Shown: positions 35,487 through 46,369 of the stretch, in pieces
Layout of the letters: each line of letters starts with the position of its first letter
Numbering within the stretch: the stretch's first letter is position 1
Source of the DNA: Synaphobranchus kaupii
Lineage: Eukaryota > Chordata > Actinopteri > Anguilliformes > Synaphobranchidae
Assembly: GCA_029718625.1 (NCBI GenBank)
Contig: CM056376.1
Coordinates: 24,837,130 to 24,901,129, forward strand
Direction: 5' to 3'
Length of the DNA stretch: 64,000 bases
Program-made: the position numbers and the translations under genes
Notes under the pieces: model-generated
Seen by the model: only the letters and a program-made list of their open reading frames with translations
What the model was told of the DNA's origin: nothing
The model's database searches: none

Positions 35487-36052
35487 GTCCATGGTGTTCC
35501 CATGTGCCTTTTAGGGTAGCGAGCAGCCCTCCCTCCTGTCCATGGTGTTCCCATGTGCCTTTTAGGGTAGCGAGCAGCCCTCCCTCCTGCCCATGGTGTT
35601 CCCATGTGCCTTTTAGGGTGGCGAGCAGCCCTCCCTCCTGCCCATGGTGTTCCCATGTGCCTTTTAGGGTGGCGAGCAGCCCTCCCTCCTGCCCATGGTG
35701 TTCCCATGTGCCTTTTAGGGTAGCGAGCAGCCCTCCCTCCTGCCCATGGTGTTCCCATGTGCCTTTTAGGGTAGCGAGCAGCCCTCCCTCCTGCCCATGG
35801 TGTTCCCATGTGCCTTTTAGGGTAGCGAGCAGCCCTCCCTCCTGCCCATGGTGTTCCCATGTGCCTTTTAGGGTGGCGAGCAGCCCTCCCTCCTGCCCAT
35901 GGTGTTCCCATGTGCCTTTTAGGGTAGCGAGCAGCCCTCCCTCCTGTCCATGGTGTTCCCATGTGCCTTTTAGGGTAGCGAGCAGCCCTCCCTCCTGCCC
36001 ATGGTGTTCCCATGTGCCTTTTAGGGTAGCGAGCAGCCCTCCATCCTGCCCA
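35487..36052 (+). repeat. 51-bp minisatellite, 11 copies
   Basis: ATGGTGTTCCCATGTGCC recurs at 35491, 35542, 35593, 35644, 35695, 35746, 35797, 35848, 35899, 35950 and 36001, exactly every 51 bp. Units differ only at a few sites (TAGCG/TGGCG and CTGCC/CTGTC). Because 51 is divisible by three, frames stay open across the array: one on the plus strand (35396-36094) and two on the minus strand (35449-36066, 35468-36073). They encode 17-residue repeats with no known domain, and I do not regard them as genes. Confidence 0.95.
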
Positions 36053-36065
36053 GGATCGCCGGACA

Positions 36066-36270
36066 CAAGGCATTTACATTACGTTTACATTTAGTCATTT
36101 AGCAGACATTATATCCAGAGTGATTTACTAAAGCGCAAACATAAAGGTACAGGCAATGACGGATCACCTGCCAAGTGTCAGAATGGATAGTAGTAGCCAG
36201 TGCTGTAATCGTACAACACAAAGAGAAGTGCAAGAGGGAGATTGAGAATGCAGTGCTTTAAGTAGCAAGT
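36066..36270 (-). mobile_element. L2-like LINE 3' tail fragment
   Basis: TTTAGTCATTTAGCAGACAT followed by TATCCAGAGTGATTTACTAAAG is the reversed fish LINE tail (the plus-strand copy is at 16690-16745). It starts right after the 51-bp minisatellite. No coding part remains. Confidence 0.6.
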
Positions 36271-36279
36271 GGGTTTGAG

Positions 36280-36710
36280 GATGTAGTGTTAGATATGGCA
36301 AAAAGAGAGCCAGTAAACTCTACACGGCTCTCAGTAAAACTTCTGTGCAGCGAAAGCAAATTTTCTCAGACGAGCACCCCACCCCCACCATGCCCCCAAG
36401 CCCCAACCTGGCACTAAGATGAAAGTGGCATGACGCCCGTCCCGTTCTCCAGGTGGCAGTTTGTGGTCTCCGCGCGCCGCTGCACCTTTACGGGCGCGCA
36501 CGCCGGCGGCAGACATCAGAGAGACAGATGGCGGGGCGTGATTTAGGCCGGGGACTCAAGGCGACGGCTTGTCACAGCCGGTATCGCTGACCCGCGTTGA
36601 TGAATTGGGTCAAAGGGACCCCGGCCCTGGCCAGCCCAGTCAATGGATGCCTGGGACAGGGCAATGACGCGCCCCTGTCCCCGTCGTGACGGAGGCTTCA
36701 CGTACATTTA
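36280..36710. other. CpG-rich non-coding stretch
   Basis: GC-rich with CpG patches (CCGCGCGCCGCTGCACC at 36469, GGGCGCGCACGCCGGCGG at 36491). No coding frame recognised. Could be a regulatory island. Confidence 0.3.
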
Positions 36711-36714
36711 GCAC

Positions 36715-37130
36715 GGATCGCACGTATCGTCCGCCGTCTCATTCAATCGCCATGACAACCAAACGAGCGGCTTTCAGAACCGAGCGGTTGCCGTCTTTGT
36801 AATTAATCCTGCGCCCATTGTTACATGCATCACAGCAGATGTAAGCATCATTGTTTGGACATCAGCATGGCAGAGACTTCGGCCCGCATGTCTGTCTGCA
36901 TCCTGCTGTATTCTGAAAAAGGCAGAAAAACGTGACCCTGTACTTTCGGAGCCGTGTAGTAAGGAATCTTAAACAGGATTTGCAGCTGTAACAGACGCCA
37001 TTAGTGTACCATTAAAGAGGCAGCCAGAGTGTTTAACATCTTTTGTAATTAAATATTCATCAGAAATGTACTTGACTAATGGAGCCCTAATTTATTTCCC
37101 TTACAGGTTCCATTAGAGAACACAAAATGA
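36715..37130. other. Candidate conserved non-coding element
   Basis: Motif-rich, repeat-free sequence includes TTTGTAATTAATCCTGCGCC (36794) and TGTAATTAAATATTCATCAG (37044). The TAATTA density and unbroken texture suggest an enhancer. Inference only. Confidence 0.3.
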
Positions 37131-37279
37131 GATACATCTGTATGTGATGTGCCTCAAAAGTATTGCATACACCTGTCTTTCCAAGTTGCACTATTAAAAC
37201 ATAACTACCAGCAGTCGAACATGCAGGCAGAGAATTAAAATGAGGAATGGATTGTTCCTGTAATGGCTCCCCATTAGGG

Positions 37280-37950
37280 CTTTCATTTTAGGGGAAGCAG
37301 ACTGGCTACAGAGAGCATTGTCTGCTGAGGGGCGTCTTGTTTTGAGAATCTTCGCAAAGTCGCGACAAGCTAAAACGTTCGCCTTCAGAGTAGCGTTAGC
37401 CAGGGGACGTGACTCATTATCTCGCTCTTAAAACAAAACCGGCTTATCCGTTATTCTGCTGTGGCGGTTTGGTGGTCTTGAGGTTGCGTGTGACGCCCTG
37501 AGAAAGTGGAGAGCGCTGTTATGTTCATTAGCGCACCTCTCATTCTGTCGGCGTCTCCTCCCGTCGTACGCGCGGGCTGTCAGAAAAGACGGATAACTGC
37601 GGGATGAGCGTGATTTCTGATCCGCTTCTGCGCCATTGTCTCCGTGACAACGGGGACGGAGATCACAGGTGGCATATTTGCGGGATTCGCCGAGCACTTA
37701 GAACGCGCGAGCGGGGTGCTCTGTCACACTCGTCGTCGGGAACGTGGCCAGACTGCCATCGATCGCCGCGGTGACAAGTTTCCGGGGCAGCCGCAGAGCC
37801 ATCGTTGCCACGAGAGCAGCCTCTACAGGCGGATCTTGGCCTTTCCACTGGGGAGATGGGACCAAACGCAGCCTGACAGCTGGAAAAGCTGCACTAAGGG
37901 GAATCCTTCATGTTCCATAGCTGAGGTTTGAAAGATGGCCATTCTCAGAG
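37280..37950. other. CpG-rich repeat-free block, possible conserved non-coding DNA
   Basis: CpG-rich for this window (CGTCGTACGCGCGGGC at 37563, ATCGATCGCCGCGGTGAC at 37758). Open frames exist on both strands but carry no recognised domain and no clear splice-site pattern. Confidence 0.25.
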
Positions 37951-38154
37951 GAGCATTTGGAGACTACCCAGAATTAAACAGATCTACCAGAATCACCCCT
38001 AGTGTGGCTCACGACGTCCCTCGTCATACCCACTGCCAAGCAGATAGCTTGTTCATTTCCCATTTGAATCTTTTAGAGAGTTGCAGCAACACTGTATTAA
38101 TGGCTCTTATTATCAGTGACACATTTAGCATTGGTATTGTGCAGGAACTGATGC

Positions 38155-38220
38155 TTAATCCTCCTGTTATGCTGCAGGTGAAATTGACCCATTTAAAAGT
38201 TAAAATATTTCTAAATAATT
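38155..38220 (+). mobile_element. Possible piggyBac-type MITE end fragment
   Basis: TTAATCCTCCTGTTATGCTG followed by GGTGAAATTGACCCATTT resembles the ends of fish piggyBac-like MITEs (TTAA, then CCTCCTGTTA...GGTCAA.TTGACCC). Only one end is seen, directly before the 30-bp array, so the other end may have been lost or displaced. Confidence 0.35.
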
Positions 38221-38356
38221 AGGGCTCGGGTTAGAAATAAGGTTAGTGTCGGGACAGCGGAAAGCGTTAGAGTTAAGGCAGGACGTAGGTTATGTTTAGG
38301 AGCTAGAAAAAGAGTGCAAGCGATAGCCGCTGATTTTGGATGATTTTTTCACTAGT

Positions 38357-41300
38357 GAGGATTAGGGCAGCAGTGGGGGATTAGGGCAGCAGTGAGCAGC
38401 ACAGGGAGGGTTAGGGCAGCAGTGAGCAGCACATGGAGGGTTAGAGCAGCAGTGAGCAGCACATGGAGGGTTAGAGCAGCAGTGAGCAGCACAGGGAGGG
38501 TTAGGGCAGCAGTGAGCAGCACAGGGAGGGTTAGGGCAGCAGTGAGCAGCACATGGAGGGTTAGGGCAGCAGTGAGCAGCACAGGGAGGGTTAGAGCAGC
38601 AGTGAGCAGCACAGGGAGGGTTAGGGCAGCAGTGAGCAGCACAGGGAGGGTTAAGGCAGCAGTGAGCAGCACAGGGAGGGTTAGAGCAGCAGTGAGCAGC
38701 ACAGGGAGGGTTAGGGCAGCAGTGAGCAGCACAGGGAGGGTTAGGGCAGCAGTGAGCAGCACAGGGAGGGTTAGAGCAGCAGTGAGCAGCACAGGGAGGG
38801 TTAGAGCAGCAGTGAGCAGCACAGGGAGGGTTAGAGCAGCAGTGAGCAGCACAGGGAGGGTTAAGGCAGCAGTGAGCAGCACAGGGAGGGTTAGGGCAGC
38901 AGTGAGCAACACAGGGAGGGTTAGAGCAGCGGTGAGCAGCACAGGGAGGGTTAGGGCAGCATTGAGCAGCACAGGGAGGGTTAGGGCAGCATTGAGCAGC
39001 ACAGGGAGGGTTAGAGCAGCAGTGAGCAGCACAGGGAGGGTTAAGGTAGCAGTGAGCAGCACAGGGAGGATTAGGGCAGCAGTGAGCAGCACAGAGAGGA
39101 TTAGGGCAGCAGTGAGCAGCACATGGAGGGTTAGGGCAGCAGTGAGCAGCACAGGGAGGGTTAGGGCAGCAGTGAGCAGCACAGGGAGGGTTAGAGTTAG
39201 GGGAGCAGCACAGGGAGGGTTAGGGCAGCAGTGAGCAGCACAGGGAGGGTTAGAGCAGCAGTGAGCAGCACAGGGAGGGTTAGGGCAGCAGTGAGCAGCA
39301 CAGGGAGGGTTAGGGCAGCAGTGAGCAGCACAGGGAGGGTTAGAGCAGCAGTGAGCAGCACAGGGAGGGTTAGAGCAGCAGTGAGCAGCACAGGGAGGGT
39401 TAGAGCAGCAGTGAGCAGCACAGGGAGGGTTAAGGCAGCAGTGAGCAGCACAGGGAGGGTTAGGGCAGCAGTGAGCAACACAGGGAGGGTTAGAGCAGTG
39501 GTGAGCAGCACAGGGAGGGTTAGGGCAGCATTGAGCAGCACAGGGAGGGTTAGGGCAGCATTGAGCAGCACAGGGAGGGTTAGAGCAGCAGTGAGCAGCA
39601 CAGGGAGGATTAGAGCAGCAGTGAGCAGCACAGGGAGGGTTAGGGCAGCAGTAAGCAGCACAGGGAGGATTAGAGCAGCAGTGAGCAGCACAGGGAGGGT
39701 TAGGGCAGCAGTGAGCAGCACAGGGAGGGTTAGGGCAGCAGTGAACAGCACAGGGAGGGTTAGAGTTAGGGGAGCAGTGAGCAGAACAGGGAGGATTAGG
39801 GCAGCAGTAAGCAGCACAGGGAGGATTAGGGCAGCAGTGAGCAGCACAGGGAGGGTTAGGGCAGCAGTGAACAGCACAGGGAGGGTTAGAGTTAGGGGAG
39901 CAGTGAGCAGAACAGGGAGGATTAGGGCAGCAGTAAGCAGCACAGGGAGGATTAGGGCAGCAGTGAGCAGCACAGGGAGGATTAGGGCAGCAGTGAGCAG
40001 CACAGGGAGGATTAGATTAGGGCAGCAGTGAGCAGCACAGGGAGGATTAGGGCAGCAGTGAGCAGCACAGGGAGGATTAGGGCAGCAGTGAGCAGCACAG
40101 GGAGGATTAGAGCAGCAGTGAGCAGCACAGGGAGGGTTAGGGCAGCAGTGAGCAGAACAGGGAGGGTTAGAGCAGCAGTGAGCAGCACAGGGAGGATTAG
40201 GGCAGCAGTGAGCAGCACAGGGAGGATTAGGGCAGCAGTGAGCAGCACAGGGAGGGTTAGGGCAGCAGTGAGCAGCACAGGGAGGGTTAGGGCAGCAGTG
40301 AACAGCACAGGGAGGGTTAGAGTTAGGGGAGCAGCACAGGGAGGGTTAGGGCAGCAGTGAACAGCACAGGGAGGGTTAGAGTTAGGGGAGCAGTGAGCAG
40401 AACAGGGAGGATTAGGGCAGCAGTAAGCAGCACAGGGAGGATTAGGGCAGCAGTGAGCAGCACAGGGAGGATTAGGGCAGCAGTGAGCAGCACAGGGAGG
40501 ATTAGATTAGGGCAGCAGTGAGCAGCACAGGGAGGATTAGGGCAGCAGTGAGCAGCACAGGGAGGATTAGGGCAGCAGTGAGCAGCACAGGGAGGATTAG
40601 AGCAGCAGTGAGCAGCACAGGGAGGGTTAGGGCAGCAGTGAGCAGAACAGGGAGGGTTAGAGCAGCAGTGAGCAGCACAGGGAGGATTAGGGCAGCAGTG
40701 AGCAGCACAGGGAGGATTAGGGCAGCAGTGAGCAGCACAGGGAGGATTAGGGCAGCAGTGAGCAGCACAGGGAGGATTAGGGCAGCAGTAAGCAGCACAG
40801 GGAGGATTAGGGCAGCAGTGAGCAGCACAGGGAGGATTAGGGCAGCAGTGAGCAGCACAGGGAGGATTAGAGCAGCAGTGAGCAGCACAGGGAGGGTTAG
40901 GGCAGCAGTGAGCAGCACAGGGAGGATTAGAGCAGAAGTGAGCAGCACAGGGAGGGTTAGGGCAGCAGTAAGCAGCACAGGGAGGATTAGGGCAGCAGTG
41001 AGCAGCACAGGGAGGATTAGGGCAGCAGTGAGCAGCACAGGGAGGATTACAGCAGCAGTGAGCAGCACAGGGAGGGTTAGGGCAGCAGTAAGCAGAACAG
41101 GGAGGGTTAGAGCAGCAGTGAGCAGCACAGGGAGGGTTAGAGTTAGGGGAGCAGTGAGCAGAACAGGGAGGGTTAGGGCAGAAGTAAGCAGCACAGGGAG
41201 GATTAGGGCAGCAGTAAGCAGAACAGGGAGGGTTAGGGCAGCAGTGAGCAGCACAGGGAGGATTAGGGCAGCAGTAAGCAGAACAGGGAGGGTTAGGGCA

Positions 41301-42355
41301 GCAGTAAGCAGCACAGGGAGGATTAGGGCAGCAGTAAGCAGAACAGGGAGGATTAGGGCAGCAGTAAGCAGCACAGGGAGGATTAGAGCAGCAGTGAGCA
41401 GCACAGGGAGGGTTAGGGCAGCAGTGAGCAGCACAGGGAGGGTTAGAGTTAGGGGAGCAGTGAGCAGCACAGGGAGGATTAGGGCAGCAGTGAGTAGCTC
41501 AGGGAGGGTTAGGGCAGCAGTGAGCAGCACAGGGAGGGTTAGAGTTAGGGGAGCAGTGAGCAGAACAGGGAGGGTTAGGGCAGAAGTAAGCAGCACAGGG
41601 AGGATTAGGGCAGCAGTAAGCAGAACAGGGAGGGTTAGGGCAGCAGTGAGCAGCACAGGGAGGATTAGGGCAGCAGTAAGCAGAACAGGGAGGGTTAGGG
41701 CAGCAGTAAGCAGCACAGGGAGGATTAGGGCAGCAGTAAGCAGAACAGGGAGGATTAGGGCAGCAGTAAGCAGCACAGGGAGGATTAGAGCAGCAGTGAG
41801 CAGCACAGGGAGGGTTAGGGCAGCAGTGAGCAGCACAGGGAGGGTTAGAGTTAGGGGAGCAGTGAGCAGCACAGGGAGGATTAGGGCAGCAGTGAGTAGC
41901 TCAGGGAGGGTTAGGGCAGCAGTGAGCAGCACAGGGAGGGTTAGAGTTAGGGGAGCAGTGAGCAGCACAGGGAGGATTAGGGCAGCAGTGAGTAGCTCAG
42001 GGAGGGTTAGAGCAGCAGTGAGCAGCACAGGGAGGGTTAGAGCAGCAGTGAGCAGCACAGGGAGGGTTAGGGCAGCAGTGAACAGCACAGGGAGGGTTAG
42101 AGTTAGGGCAGCAGTGAGCAGCAAAGGGAGGATTAGGGCAGCAGTGAGCAGCACAGGGAGGATTAGGGCAGCAGTGAACAGCACAGGGAGGGTTAGAGTT
42201 AGGGCAGCAGTGAGCAGCACAGGGAGGATTAGGGCAGCAGTGAGCAGCATAGGGAGGGTTAGAGCAGCAGTGAGCAGCACAGGAAGGGTTAGAGCAGCAG
42301 TGAGCAGCACAGGGAGGGTAGGGCAGCAGTGAGCAGCACAGGGAGAGTTAGAGCA
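38357..42355 (+). repeat. 4-kb G-rich 30-bp minisatellite with TTAGGG in the unit
   Basis: About 130 tandem units of 30 bp, centred on GGGTTAGGGCAGCAG, with common variants TTAGAG, GGATTAG, TTAAGG and CAGTAAG/CAGAAC. A 36-bp variant contains an extra TTAGAG step (AGAGTTAGGGGAGCAG) at 39764, 39890, 40380, 41141, 41447, 41543, 41849 and 41945, among others. Higher-order duplications are visible (see findings). No unit frame contains a stop, so frames of up to about 600 codons run on both strands; they encode 10-residue repeats (for example SSTGRIRAAV) and are artefacts. Edges: GGATTAGGGCAGCAG at about 38359 and AGAGTTAGAGCAG at about 42344. Confidence 0.97.
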
Positions 42356-42359
42356 GTTT

Positions 42360-43505
42360 TAAAAGGGCACTCCATTAGAGGTGTGTGCATATGATTGGTG
42401 AGTACGAGACGTGTGATTGCCAGCCGACAGATGGTCGGCTGCAGCAAGAGTTTCCTGAAAAAACTTCATTCACAAAGCTCATTAGTGGGAGTGTTTCAAG
42501 ACAATTATGGTGAAAAACATTTTTTTCAGTGGAAAATCAGCTAAATGCATAAGACTATAGCCTTCAACACAATAAATGACAGCATGTTTAATGAAAACAG
42601 TGCCCTAATTGTGCTGCCAGTACCCCCAATGCCTTCTCTCAACCACAGTCCCATCTTCGCCTGCCACAGGCTATGTTCTCAAACCGTTAGCCTGTGTTTG
42701 CAACTGTTCACTGCAACCACTGAGCAAAGAAAAATAACTTTAGTTAGTTAGCTTAACACAGTCGTGACAATTTCTTAAATTCAGCTCCCATGTGGGGTCA
42801 AAATAATTCACAGATCAATGAAGAGCGAAGGGATGTTCCAAACTGGCTTCTATATTTAAATACGCAATAACCACATGCTTCCTCCTCGTTGATAGTATTC
42901 CATACTTGCTGAAGCAGGGTCATAAAAGGCCAGATTTCTTATTTAAATTCATCATTTTGTTCATTGATCCAGTCCTTGCCCTCAACGTCATGTTGCATTT
43001 GGGTTAGCCTGCGTTATCCTCTGAAAAAATTACAAAACCCGGGAAAGTGTTCGACTTGCAGAGCATTTTTAAAGCATTATTGTAAAGGTCAGCTCTTAAA
43101 ACATTGATTAAATTGTCCCAAGGCACTCTCAGAGTAGTAAGGCAGCCCCTAGTGTGGAATGACAACCGTCCTGCCAGGGCCGTCTGTGGGCAGCAGCCCT
43201 ACGGGGAAGTGTATAATTGCCCATTGTCCATGGGGGAAGGGTTTTAGTGAACTGGATAGTCCCCACCTCATTGCCATGTCCAGTGTTGATTGGGTGACAC
43301 CATTACGCAGCACAGGTGATGCAGTCACATAGGCCAAGGCTGTTTCAGCAGTGAGGTGGAATTAGAAATATTGGCCCTTCCATGTTCAAAGGAAAATCAA
43401 GCGTCACATTAGTTCAGGCAGTCCGGCTCTGGTTGAGTCAGCTGATGGCTCCTATCACCATTCACATAACACGGCGGTCCATTTAATGGCCCCTCTCTAT
43501 TCATT
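42360..43505. other. Non-coding unique DNA
   Basis: No gene or named repeat. The block 43120-43380 is more GC-rich and may be an old interspersed repeat, but I cannot assign it. Confidence 0.3.
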
Positions 43506-43512
43506 TGGCTGC

Positions 43513-43578
43513 TTCCTCCTGTATGCATCCTTGCTTCCTCCTGTATGCATCCTTGCTTCCTCCTGTATGCATCCTTGC
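43513..43578 (+). repeat. 22-bp tandem repeat, three exact copies
   Basis: TTCCTCCTGTATGCATCC-TTGC units lie head to tail three times and are identical, so this is a recent small expansion. Confidence 0.9.
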
Positions 43579-43684
43579 TGCACGCTGCCAGTCTAAACCC
43601 CCTCCTCCACCCCAGCTCCATCCCTTATGTTATAAGACTATCCTCATTGCTGCTGGATCTGTTTTGCATGTACCCCTTTTTTTT

Positions 43685-43707
43685 GGGGGGGGGGGGGGGG
43701 GGGGGGG
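43685..43707 (+). repeat. 23-base G homopolymer
   Basis: The longest of several G runs on the plus strand; length may be uncertain because of sequencing error. Confidence 0.9.
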
Positions 43708-43719
43708 TGTTGCTGCTGC

Positions 43720-44830
43720 CCTCCCTGAACAGGAGGGCTTCTGGAACAGATCTATATCGCCAAGCACAACTGTATTGCCTTTTAAGGTTGTTAATAAAGA
43801 TTAAAATATAAACTGAAATACAAAAAGATACTGTATTTCTTTAAAAAGATATTAAATACTATGGACCTTTGCAAATAAAGTTCAGGTCATTTCAATATAT
43901 GAATCACTGCTTGAAGAGAGGAGATATCCAACCTGTAAAATTTCTGTGAAATTTGGGGTGTGTCGGTCATGAGCGGTAGTTTCCCCATGTCCACAAATAT
44001 ATTTCCAGAAACTTCTGCACACTTCCGGGCCATGTCTGTGATCGAGGATTTGTGGACACGGATATTCCTGGATATCCCTGATTACGAGAGGAGTGCGGCC
44101 ATTTCTGGTAATTTATGCCAAGTGTCTAATTTATGCCTCCGTGTACGAGATTATGCCCGTTTCCGACGGGAGACACGCAACCGCAAAAGGCCAGGTACAG
44201 CCATAATAGTGGCTTAATTGGTGCAGAATTTCCCAATTCACACAAATCCTGAATGGCTTTAGTTTGCTTTCTCTGCCTGTTCTGTGCATTTGCTCATTTT
44301 GAGTAACAGCCAACTCATTTAATTCCCTATTCACTCTCCAGTCTGTAAGTGTTTGAACTGTGCATTAAAAAACAAGTACGTGCAGAGTACCTTCGAGAGG
44401 CGTTGTGCGTTTCCTCAATTTCCCCGGTATAGCGTCTCTTTCAGAAAGGCTTACCATGTGCAATCCTGTGTTGGTAATTGTTGCTATTAAAAGAACTTGA
44501 TGTTGAGTACTTTCCTCTTGGTATATTAAAGTGAATCCAGTTTTACATGCAACACAAGGCTAAAGATTTCCATGTGGATTGTTTATTTATTTATTTATTA
44601 TTTTTACTGTTGGCTGGGTTCAAAGAGCGTGCACCGTGATTAGTCAAGCGTGAACCTGAGGGAGTATACATGCCTCTACACATTCTGGCACATAAATCAT
44701 TACCACAAGAGAAATGTTTACAGTAAAAACATGAGTGGAAAAAAAAACAAAGGAAAGATTTACTGTGGTTAAACAAATATGTGGATAGAACCGCTGGTTC
44801 TCATGAATTTTATTCTGTTGAGCTCAGTTT
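43720..44830. other. Non-coding DNA; possible conserved block 43960-44220
   Basis: The block 43960-44220 is repeat-free with CpGs and an 85-codon open frame lacking any recognised domain. GTTTATTTATTTATTTATTA lies at 44580. No other feature. Confidence 0.3.
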
Positions 44831-44832
44831 AG

Positions 44833-44946
<114 letters not shown>

Positions 44947-45137
44947 CACATGTGTATGATTTAACATGCAAGTGAGTATGCACATGCATGTGTTTGTGTG
45001 TATGCAAGTCTTTATGTGTGTGTATATGTGTACATGTGCATGCTTAAATGCGTTTGTGTGTGTACATGTGCATGCTTTAATGTGCAAGTGTGTCTGCACA
45101 TGCTTATATTTGTGTGTATGCAACTCTTCATGTGTAT

Positions 45138-45141
<4 letters not shown>

Positions 45142-45178
<37 letters not shown>
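45142..45178 (+). repeat. (TG)n microsatellite
   Basis: Second TG run at the end of the TG-rich tail, followed by TGCGTGTCTGTCGTGTGCG. Confidence 0.9.
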
Positions 45179-45179
<1 letters not shown>

Positions 45180-45390
45180 CTGCGTGTCTGTCGTGTGCGC
45201 CTGCCTATCTGTTCCCCCCCTTACCTGCTGCTGAATGTGTGCACATTCATGTGTGTCTGAATGAGCCTGCCCTGTGTGTGTCTCCCCAGAGAGAGAGTGC
45301 AGTGGAAAATCCCCGCATCTGAGCGCTGATCCATTAAAATTCTGCTCCCGCCACTCCCTCAGATTTCTCTAAAATCTGAGAGGAGATTCT

Positions 45391-45420
45391 CTCACTCCCT
45401 CTATCTCTCTCTCACACTCC

Positions 45421-45458
<38 letters not shown>

Positions 45459-45479
45459 TCTATCTCTCTCTCACACTCC

Positions 45480-45515
<36 letters not shown>
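45391..45515 (+). repeat. CT-rich microsatellite with a 59-bp tandem duplication
   Basis: CTCACTCCCTCTATCTCTCT occurs at 45391 and again at 45450, each followed by the same CACACTCCCTCTCTCC and (CT)n tract. Confidence 0.9.
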
Positions 45516-45517
<2 letters not shown>

Positions 45518-45519
45518 AT

Positions 45520-46360
45520 ACAGTCCTGCAGGGAAGGTGAATGTTCTCCTTTTTCTCTAGTGTTTGTTTGCAGAGCAGTGATGTGTCAAGTACGCACCCA
45601 TACACCCCCCCCCCCAGGGGTATTACAAAACCTGGTTATCTCCACAGATGCCCCCACAAAATTGTGAATTATACCCTAACAGGTGAGGTCTCGCTCCCAT
45701 CCTGTTCTCTCACCTCAACTCATCAATTCTCATAATGCACAGAAATCTGCAAGAGACACGTTACAGCCCTATATCTCTATTTCCTTTTTTTCTTCGCTTC
45801 CCTCCCATATATTGCATGTCAGTGTAGTACAATCACGTTACATGTTATCTATCTAATGCCATTGCTTCAAAGCATATCATGGCTATAGGATAAAGCAAGG
45901 TTATAGGCAAATGAGAAATATGTATCGTCTTGGTTATAAAATCATCTCAAAGTTGTATATATTTAGTTGCCCTTGGAATGCTTCCAGTGATATTCTGAGC
46001 ATAACTAAGACATTCAACGTTGCTTTTCTTTGGCTTACTTTAGAAATGTTTGACAGAAAAGATGTCAGATGTGGGGAAGCTACAGTACTGTTGCTGCTGA
46101 GCACATTATTTCACCTGAATTGCCTTCACTGATAAATTACTAATAATCTAATAAATAAATTAATCCAGCCATGGATATTGTATAAAATATTTAATTCATC
46201 TTGGGTACCAGAGTGTGCACACCAAATAGAATGTCGGACATTTTAGCTAATAATGAAAAAATGGAGAATAGATTATTTATGAGTGGAGGGCCACCATGTG
46301 GTATTCTGAGCAAATCTCATGGGGTGGTGCAATGAGGAACTGCTGTGATGGCAAATGAGG
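45520..46360. other. Non-coding unique DNA
   Basis: An 11-C run lies near 45605-45615. No gene or named repeat seen. Confidence 0.3.
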
Positions 46361-46369
46361 CTCAACCAT

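Noticed and set aside
35396..36094. Proteins of 201-232 residues over the 51-bp array
   Set aside because: Frames stay open on both strands because 51 is a multiple of three; the flanks outside the array show no coding signal.
40502..42332. Two opposite-strand proteins of about 600 residues
   Set aside because: They are 10-residue repeats produced by a 30-bp period with no stop; no known domain, no promoter or flanking gene structure.
38357..42355. CRISPR array or interstitial telomere
   Set aside because: Units are head-to-tail without unique spacers, so it is not a CRISPR array; TTAGGG occurs once per 30-bp unit and not in tandem, so it is not a telomere-type repeat.
43960..44217. 85-codon frame, possible small gene
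   Set aside because: No similarity that I recognise and no splice or promoter context; kept only as a possible conserved block.
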